Assembly (NCBI RefSeq): GCF_000427665.1
Contig: NZ_KE386572.1
Span: forward strand, 3,124,196 to 3,188,195
DNA: 64,000 nt
Origin: Geminicoccus roseus DSM 18922
GTDB taxonomy: Bacteria > Pseudomonadota > Alphaproteobacteria > Geminicoccales > Geminicoccaceae
Reading direction: 5' to 3'
In this document: one piece after another, positions 59,419-64,000 of the stretch
How positions within the stretch are numbered: position 1 is the first letter of the stretch
Layout: each line of letters begins with the position of its first letter
The notes under the pieces: model-generated
Database searches by the model: none
What the model saw: the letters and a program-made list of their open reading frames with translations, nothing else
What the model was told of the DNA's origin: nothing
Made by a program: the position numbers and the translations under genes

Positions 59419-59921
59419 GCGACGCCTCGCAGCTCCAGTTCCCGCAGGACGATCGCCGCCGCGGTCTCGACATCGTCCAGGCCGAACACCGGGACTGGGC
59501 AACCGGGGATCGGCTCGTCGGAGGCGACCGCCACGATGCTTTGGTCCTCCAGTGCCAGGAGGGGTGTGCCACGCTCCTGGCGATGGACCTCGATCTTGGG
59601 ATGCTGGTGCCGCTTGAAACCCTCCACGATCACGAGATCGACGGGCGCCAGCTTCGCCAGCAGCTCGTCCAGTTCCGGCTCCGGCTCGTCGCGCAACTCA
59701 TGCACCAGCATCCAGCGTCGCGAGGTCGCCAGCATCACCTCGGTGGCGCCGGCCTCGCGGTGCCGGAAGCTGTCCTTGCCAGGCCGGTCGACGTCGCACT
59801 CGTGATGGGCATGCTTGATGGTCGATACCCGCAGGCCGGCGCCGATCAGCCGCTCGACCAGGTGGACCACCAGGGTGGTCTTGCCGTTGTTCTTCCAGCC
59901 GACGATCCCGAAGACACGCAT
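59415..59921 (-). CDS. mobB: Molybdopterin-guanine dinucleotide biosynthesis protein MobB
   Basis: MobB is a GTP-binding adapter for conversion of Mo-molybdopterin to its guanine dinucleotide form. The 168-residue product has P-loop GWKNNGKTTL near the N-terminus, the TIKHAHHECDVD motif, DSFRHREAGA, and the VIVEGFKRHQHPKIEVHR signature. The tandem ATGs at 59924 and 59921 are both possible starts. mobB and moeA form a two-gene operon; mobA is not here. Confidence 0.93.
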   Translation of the reverse strand: MRVFGIVGWKNNGKTTLVVHLVERLIGAGLRVSTIKHAHHECDVDRPGKDSFRHREAGATEVMLATSRRWMLVHELRDEPEPELDELLAKLAPVDLVIVEGFKRHQHPKIEVHRQERGTPLLALEDQSIVAVASDEPIPGCPVPVFGLDDVETAAAIVLRELELRGVA

Positions 59922-59990
59922 CATCCGCCTCTGGCCCTTCTCCGGCTCCCGGCGTAGCACCGCTTCGCGGGAACGGCGAGGATCACGACG

Positions 59991-60239
59991 ATGAGCGAGG
60001 CGGAGCGGCAGGCGGCGACCAGGCAGCTTGACGCGCGCCATCTGGCCTGCCCCCTGCCGGTGCTGCGCGCCCGCAAGCTCCTGCAGGGCATGGCGGCCGG
60101 TGCCCGGCTGGAAGTGCTGGCGACCGATCCGGCCGCACGGCGCGACTTCCCGGACTTCGCCGAGACCAGCGGCCATCTCCTGCTCGAAGCGAGCGAGCCG
60201 GAGCCTGGCCTGTTCCGCTTTCTCCTGGAGCGCTGCTGA
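59991..60239 (+). CDS. TusA-family sulfur carrier protein
   Basis: TusA-type proteins accept persulfide sulfur on a conserved cysteine. The 82-residue product has the hallmark ACPLPVLRARKLL with the CPxP motif, then a compact alpha/beta domain ending near the C-terminus. GAGGA precedes the ATG. The gene is divergent from mobB (69 bases) and converges tail to tail with the regulator at 60248. Sulfur supply to tRNA thiolation or molybdenum cofactor is plausible; this assignment is inference from context. Confidence 0.88.
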   Translation: MSEAERQAATRQLDARHLACPLPVLRARKLLQGMAAGARLEVLATDPAARRDFPDFAETSGHLLLEASEPEPGLFRFLLERC

Positions 60240-60247
60240 AGCGCCGG

Positions 60248-61210
60248 TCAACGCCGACGCAAGGCGCTCGGCGGCGTGCCGAACTGGCGATGAAAGCTGC
60301 GGCTGAAATGCTCCAGGCTGGCAAAGCCGCAGTCCAGCGCCACGTCGCGGATCGAGCGGCTGGTGGCGGCGAGCTGGTCCCGGGCCTTCAGCAGCCGTAG
60401 CTGCAGGATGAACCGGTGGGGGCTGGTGCCGGTCTCGCGCCGGAACAGCGTGGTGAGCGCGCGCGGCGAGATGCCGGTGCGGCGGGCCAGGACCGCCAGC
60501 GACCAGCTCTCGGAAGGATCCAGCTCGATCGCCGCCAGCACCTCGCCCAGGCGGGCATGGCGCACGCCCAGCCGATTGGCCAGGGTCGGCCGTTGCGGCA
60601 GGTCGCCGGCGCGCCAGGTGGCCGCGACCAGCTGCTCGGTGATCGAGCGCACCAGGGTTTCGCCATGCCGGCGGCCGATCAGGTGCAGCATCATGTCGAA
60701 CGGTGAGGTTCCGCCGGCACTGGTGAAGCGGTTGCGGTCGATCTCGTAGAGCCTCGGGCTGAGCTCGACCTTGGGGAAGGTCGCCGCGAAGGCCGGCGCC
60801 GCCTCCCAGTGCAGGGTGATCCGGTGGTGGTCGAGCAGGCCGGCCGCGGCCAGGGGCCAGGCGCCGGTGTCCAGGGCACCCATCGCGATCCCGAACCGCG
60901 CCAGCCGGCGGAGCAGCGCCACCGCCGGTCCGGCCGCATGACGCTCCGGCTCGAAGCTCGCCACCACCAGCAGGGAACGCATCTGCGACGAGGCCGAAAG
61001 CGGCTCGTCCGCCACCACCATCAGCCCGTTGCTCGCCCGGACCGGCAGGCCGTCCAGGCTGAAGATCCGCCAGCGATACAGCTCGCGGCCAGCCACCCGG
61101 TTCGCCACCCGCAAGGGCTCCAGCGCCGAGGTGAACGCCATCATCGAGAACCGGTCGAGCAGGAGGAAACCCACCGTATCCGGCGCCGTGACAAAGGTCG
61201 GGTCCAGCAT
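60248..61210 (-). CDS. GlxA-type AraC-family regulator, probable CdhR (carnitine-responsive)
   Basis: The 320-residue product has an N-terminal DJ-1/PfpI (GATase-1-like) sensor domain (about residues 10-175; DRFSMMAFTSALEPLRVANR) and a C-terminal AraC double helix-turn-helix (about 215-318; GISPRALTTLFRRETGTSPHRFI, SIRDVALDCGFASLEHFSRSF). Regulators of this architecture include CdhR and GbdR of Pseudomonas, which activate carnitine and betaine catabolism. It is divergent from the carnitine genes at 61300 across 89 bases, a typical position for their activator. Confidence 0.88.
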   Translation of the reverse strand: MLDPTFVTAPDTVGFLLLDRFSMMAFTSALEPLRVANRVAGRELYRWRIFSLDGLPVRASNGLMVVADEPLSASSQMRSLLVVASFEPERHAAGPAVALLRRLARFGIAMGALDTGAWPLAAAGLLDHHRITLHWEAAPAFAATFPKVELSPRLYEIDRNRFTSAGGTSPFDMMLHLIGRRHGETLVRSITEQLVAATWRAGDLPQRPTLANRLGVRHARLGEVLAAIELDPSESWSLAVLARRTGISPRALTTLFRRETGTSPHRFILQLRLLKARDQLAATSRSIRDVALDCGFASLEHFSRSFHRQFGTPPSALRRR

Positions 61211-61299
61211 GCCGGAAAGTTCAGGCAGATTGCCCGATTCGTCAAACCCATCCTTGATCCGCGTGGCAACGTCCGAGCGCGATCCACAGGAGGCGTGGC
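61211..61299. promoter_or_regulatory. Divergent control region of the carnitine locus
   Basis: These 89 bases separate the regulator start from the catabolic operon start and must contain both promoters and the activator site. AGGAGG at 61288-61293 is a strong ribosome binding site for the 61300 ATG. No clear direct repeat for AraC binding was resolved by eye. Confidence 0.45.
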
Positions 61300-62181
61300 A
61301 TGAACAGGGACGTGATCGTCAGTTGTGCGGTGACCGGTGCCGGGGACACGGTCGGCCGGCATCCGGCCATCCCCGTCACGCCGGAGGAGATCGCCCGGGC
61401 CTGCATCGAGGCGGCCGAGGCCGGCGCCGCGATCGCCCATGTCCATGTGCGCGATCCGCAGACCGGCAAGGCGGCCAGGGCCCCGCATCTCTACCGCGAG
61501 GTCGTCGAGCGGGTGCGGGCGTCCGGGACAGATGTCGTGCTGAACCTGACCGCCGGCATGGGTGGGGACTATGTGCCGGAGGCGGCGGAGCCCTGGCGGG
61601 GCGGCCCCGGCACCGACATGGCCTCGGTCGAGGACCGGCTCAGCCACGTGGTCGAACTTCGCCCGGAGATCTGCACCCTCGACTGCGGCTCGATGAACTA
61701 TGCCGGCGCCGCCTATGTCAGCACCCCTGACCAGCTCCGCCAGATGGCGAAAATCATCAAGGAGGTGGGGGTACGCCCGGAGCTCGAGGTGTTCGAGCTG
61801 GGCCATGTCTGGATGGCCAACACCCTGATCGAGGAAGGCCTGGTCGACACGCCGGCAATGTTCCAGCTCTGCATGGGCATTCCCTTCGGGGCTCCCGCCG
61901 ATATCCGCGCCATGACCGCGATGCGCGACCTCCTGCATCCGGGCTCCAGCTTTGCCGCATTCGGGATCGGCCGGATGCAGATGCCGATGGTGGCGCAGGC
62001 GATGCTCCTGGGCGGCAATGTCCGGGTCGGCCTGGAGGACAATCTCTGGCTGGACAAGGGCGTGCCTGCCTCCAACGGCAGCCTGGTCGCCCGGGCCTGC
62101 GAGGTCGTGCGGCTTCTGGGCGGACGGACGCTCACGCCTGGGGAGGCCCGCGACAAGCTGGGCCTGGCCCGGCAGCGCTGA
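61300..62181 (+). CDS. cdhC: Beta-keto acid cleavage enzyme, probable dehydrocarnitine cleavage (CdhC-like)
   Basis: BKACE (formerly DUF849) enzymes cleave a beta-keto acid with acetyl-CoA. The 293-residue TIM-barrel product has the zinc ligands H47 and H49 ([11 protein letters not shown]) and E246 ([10 protein letters not shown]), plus the substrate loop LNLTAGMGG. Its neighbours, a carnitine dehydrogenase fusion and a CdhR-like regulator, indicate 3-dehydrocarnitine as substrate, giving acetoacetate and betainyl-CoA. Start ATG 61300 follows AGGAGG. Confidence 0.88.
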   Translation: MNRDVIVSCAVTGAGDTVGRHPAIPVTPEEIARACIEAAEAGAAIAHVHVRDPQTGKAARAPHLYREVVERVRASGTDVVLNLTAGMGGDYVPEAAEPWRGGPGTDMASVEDRLSHVVELRPEICTLDCGSMNYAGAAYVSTPDQLRQMAKIIKEVGVRPELEVFELGHVWMANTLIEEGLVDTPAMFQLCMGIPFGAPADIRAMTAMRDLLHPGSSFAAFGIGRMQMPMVAQAMLLGGNVRVGLEDNLWLDKGVPASNGSLVARACEVVRLLGGRTLTPGEARDKLGLARQR

Positions 62182-62196
62182 GGCGGGAGACCAGAC

Positions 62197-63681
62197 ATGA
62201 CCATCCGGACAGTCGGCCTTGTCGGTACCGGGGTGATCGGTGCGGGCTGGGCGGCGCGCTGCCTGTTCCGCGGCCTGGACGTGGTCGCCACCGACCCGTC
62301 GCCAGGCGCCGAGGACCTGCTGCGCGCCAGCGTCGACCTTGCCTGGCCGTCCATGGCCAAGCTGACCCAGGCGCCCTTGCCGTCGCCCGGCCGGCTGACC
62401 TTCGTGTCCAGCCTGGAGGAGGTCGCGGGCACCGCCGACCTGGTCCAGGAATCTGCCCCGGAGCGGCTGGAGCTGAAGAGAAGCCTGTTCCAGGCGATGG
62501 ACCGGGTGGCCGGCCCCGAGGTGATCCTGGCCTCGTCCTCGTCGGGCCTCCTGCCGAGCGAGATCCAGGCAGGCCTGACCCGGCCTGGCCGGATGGTGAT
62601 CGGCCACCCGTTCAACCCGGTCTATCTCCTGCCGCTCTGCGAGGTGCTGGGCGGGCAGGAGACCGACCCGGAAACGGTCGAGCGCGCGATGGCGTTCTAC
62701 ACCTCGATCGGCATGCACGCCCTGAAGGTGCGCAAGGAGGTCGAGGGCTATATCTCCGACCGGCTGCAGGAAGCGCTTTGGCGCGAGGCCCTGCACATGG
62801 TCAACGACGGCATCGCCAGCACCGACGAGATCGACGCCGCGATCGCCTACGGGCCGGGGCTGCGCTGGTCGTTCTGGGGGACCTGCCTGATCTTCCACCT
62901 GGCCGGCGGCGAAGGCGGCATGCGGGCGATGCTGGAGATGTTCGGGCCGGCCCTGGAATGGCCGTGGACCCGGCTCAAGGCTCCGGAACTCACCGGCGAG
63001 CTCATCGAGCGGATGGTCGAAGGCTGCGAGGCGCAGGCGGCCGGCCGCAGCATCCGCGAGCTGGCGCGCACCCGCGACGCCGCCCTGGTGGACGTGATCC
63101 GCGCCCTGCGCCCGCACGAGCTGGGCGCCGGCGCCACCCTGGCGGCCGACGAAGCGCGGCTCTATGGCCGGATCGACTACCCGCGCTGGAAACCGGACAC
63201 CCCGGTCGACGCGCCGCTGCAGCTCTATCGGGGCGGCGTCAACCCCTCCTGGGTCGACTATAACGGCCACATGTCGGAAGGCTCCTATCTCTGGGCCTTC
63301 GGCGACGCGTCCGATGCCCTGTTCCGCTATGTCGGGATCGACGAGGCGTACCGGGCAGCCGGCCACAGCTTCTACACGGTCGAGAGCCACATCAATTACC
63401 TGCGGGAGGTCGGTTCCGGCGACCGGCTGCGCTACACGACCCAGCTCCTCGACCTCGACGAGAAGCGCCTGCACCTCTTCCACGAGATGTTCCACGACGG
63501 CACCGGCGAACTGGTCGCGACCACCGAGCAGATGCTGATGCATGTCGACAGCAGGGCGCAGCGCTCGGCGCCGATCCAGCCGGAGGTCCTGGCGGCGCTG
63601 ACGGCGATCTTCGCCGTGCACAAGGACAGGCCGCGCCCGGATGGGGCAGGGCGGACAATCGGGATCCGGCGGAAGGGCTGA
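62197..63681 (+). CDS. L-carnitine 3-dehydrogenase fused to betainyl-CoA thioesterase (CdhA-CdhB)
   Basis: The 494-residue product is a fusion. Residues 5-310 form a 3-hydroxyacyl-CoA-dehydrogenase-like carnitine dehydrogenase with an NAD site (GLVGTGVIGAGWAARC, acidic D33), the ASSSSGLLPSEIQ and IGHPFNPVYLLPLCEVLGG catalytic segments, and a C-terminal dimer domain (GYISDRLQEALWREALHMVN). Residues about 345-480 form a hotdog thioesterase domain (VDYNGHMSEGSYLWAFGDASD). Carnitine is oxidised to 3-dehydrocarnitine and, after cleavage by the 61300 enzyme, the thioesterase would release betaine from betainyl-CoA. Such fusions are reported in Rhizobiales; in Pseudomonas the two are separate genes. 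Confidence 0.88.
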   Translation: MTIRTVGLVGTGVIGAGWAARCLFRGLDVVATDPSPGAEDLLRASVDLAWPSMAKLTQAPLPSPGRLTFVSSLEEVAGTADLVQESAPERLELKRSLFQAMDRVAGPEVILASSSSGLLPSEIQAGLTRPGRMVIGHPFNPVYLLPLCEVLGGQETDPETVERAMAFYTSIGMHALKVRKEVEGYISDRLQEALWREALHMVNDGIASTDEIDAAIAYGPGLRWSFWGTCLIFHLAGGEGGMRAMLEMFGPALEWPWTRLKAPELTGELIERMVEGCEAQAAGRSIRELARTRDAALVDVIRALRPHELGAGATLAADEARLYGRIDYPRWKPDTPVDAPLQLYRGGVNPSWVDYNGHMSEGSYLWAFGDASDALFRYVGIDEAYRAAGHSFYTVESHINYLREVGSGDRLRYTTQLLDLDEKRLHLFHEMFHDGTGELVATTEQMLMHVDSRAQRSAPIQPEVLAALTAIFAVHKDRPRPDGAGRTIGIRRKG

Positions 63682-63685
63682 GGCA

Positions 63686-64000
63686 ATGGATTTCGGCTTA
63701 TCAGGCGAGCAGGACATGCTCGTCGCGACGACGCGCGCCTTCGTCGAGAGGGAACTCTACCCTTACGAGACAGAGGTCGAGCGGACCCGGCAGGTGCGTC
63801 CGGAGCTGGTGCGCCAGGTGATCGAGCGGGCGCTGGAGGCCGGGCTCTATGCCGCGAACCTGCCGGAGGAACTGGGCGGTGGCGGGCTGGACACGGTGTC
63901 GATGTGCCTGGTCGACCGCGAGCTTGGGCGCGCATCCTATGCGCTGCACTACCTGGTCGCGCGGCCGTCCGGCATCCTGCAGGCCTGCGTGGGTGAGCAG
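63686..64000 (+). CDS. Acyl-CoA dehydrogenase family protein, N-terminal part (runs off the window)
   Basis: 105 codons are visible from ATG 63686 to the window end. They correspond to the N-terminal helical domain of acyl-CoA dehydrogenases (GLSGEQDMLVATTRAFVERELYP, ANLPEELGGGGLDTVSM, VDRELGRASYAL). Its place 4 bases after the carnitine dehydrogenase gene suggests a gamma-butyrobetainyl-CoA or crotonobetainyl-CoA-related step that channels other carnitine precursors into this pathway; the substrate is inferred only. Confidence 0.8.
   Translation, partial: MDFGLSGEQDMLVATTRAFVERELYPYETEVERTRQVRPELVRQVIERALEAGLYAANLPEELGGGGLDTVSMCLVDRELGRASYALHYLVARPSGILQACVGEQ

Overview
The window is GC-rich chromosomal DNA from an alphaproteobacterium. 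Evidence for this is the lptG-lptF / pepA-holC-ndk neighbourhood, an ATP12-type F1-ATPase chaperone, zinc-free S14, and the uninterrupted secE-nusG-rplKAJL-rpoBC-rpsLG-fusA-tuf-S10-spc-alpha run. Gene content (carnitine catabolism, propionyl-CoA carboxylase, bactofilin/M23 pair) fits a Rhodospirillales or Geminicoccales-like organism, but the genus cannot be fixed from sequence reading alone. I saw no insertion sequence, prophage, CRISPR array or rRNA gene.

Layout. 1-3029 (minus): LPS export genes lptD (partial), lptG and lptF. 3124-5573 (plus): pepA, holC and ndk. 5596-7945 (minus): an MFS transporter and a TerC-family membrane protein behind a possible Mn-type leader RNA. 8162-8791 (plus): a methyltransferase. 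8784-13171 (minus): universal stress protein, TIGR02186-type membrane protein, ArsR-family regulator, YedE-type sulfur transporter, bactofilin and an M23 peptidase. 13409-14246 (minus): tRNA-Thr and rlmB. 14339-45949 (plus): tRNA-Tyr, tRNA-Gly, tuf copy 1, tRNA-Trp, then about 30 kb of translation and transcription genes ending with rplQ, including a second, apparently identical tuf. 46061-55589 (plus): a DegP-like protease, rarA, a RluC-type pseudouridine synthase, a HAD phosphatase, the ATP12 chaperone, propionyl-CoA carboxylase beta and alpha subunits, and an FAH-family hydrolase. 55763-59921: DUF1127 (minus), a fluoroacetate-dehalogenase-like hydrolase (plus), a VOC protein, moeA and mobB (minus). 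59991-64000: tusA, a GlxA/CdhR-type regulator, and the start of a carnitine-degradation operon (dehydrocarnitine-cleavage enzyme, fused carnitine dehydrogenase-thioesterase, acyl-CoA dehydrogenase running off the window).

How the genes work together. The central block makes RNA polymerase, most ribosomal proteins, EF-G, EF-Tu and SecYE from a few strong internal promoters. Hairpins, some followed by T-rich tracts, sit just before rpoB, rpoC and rpoA, which suggests that polymerase subunit dosage is trimmed relative to ribosomal proteins. The sulfur module (8784-11431) pairs a transporter with a one-cysteine ArsR regulator. The right end is a dedicated catabolic locus. No wholly new system is obvious. 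The items most worth following up are the TGCA-rich leader before the dehalogenase homologue, the hairpins before the RNA polymerase genes, the CTG-initiated holC, and the sulfur module.
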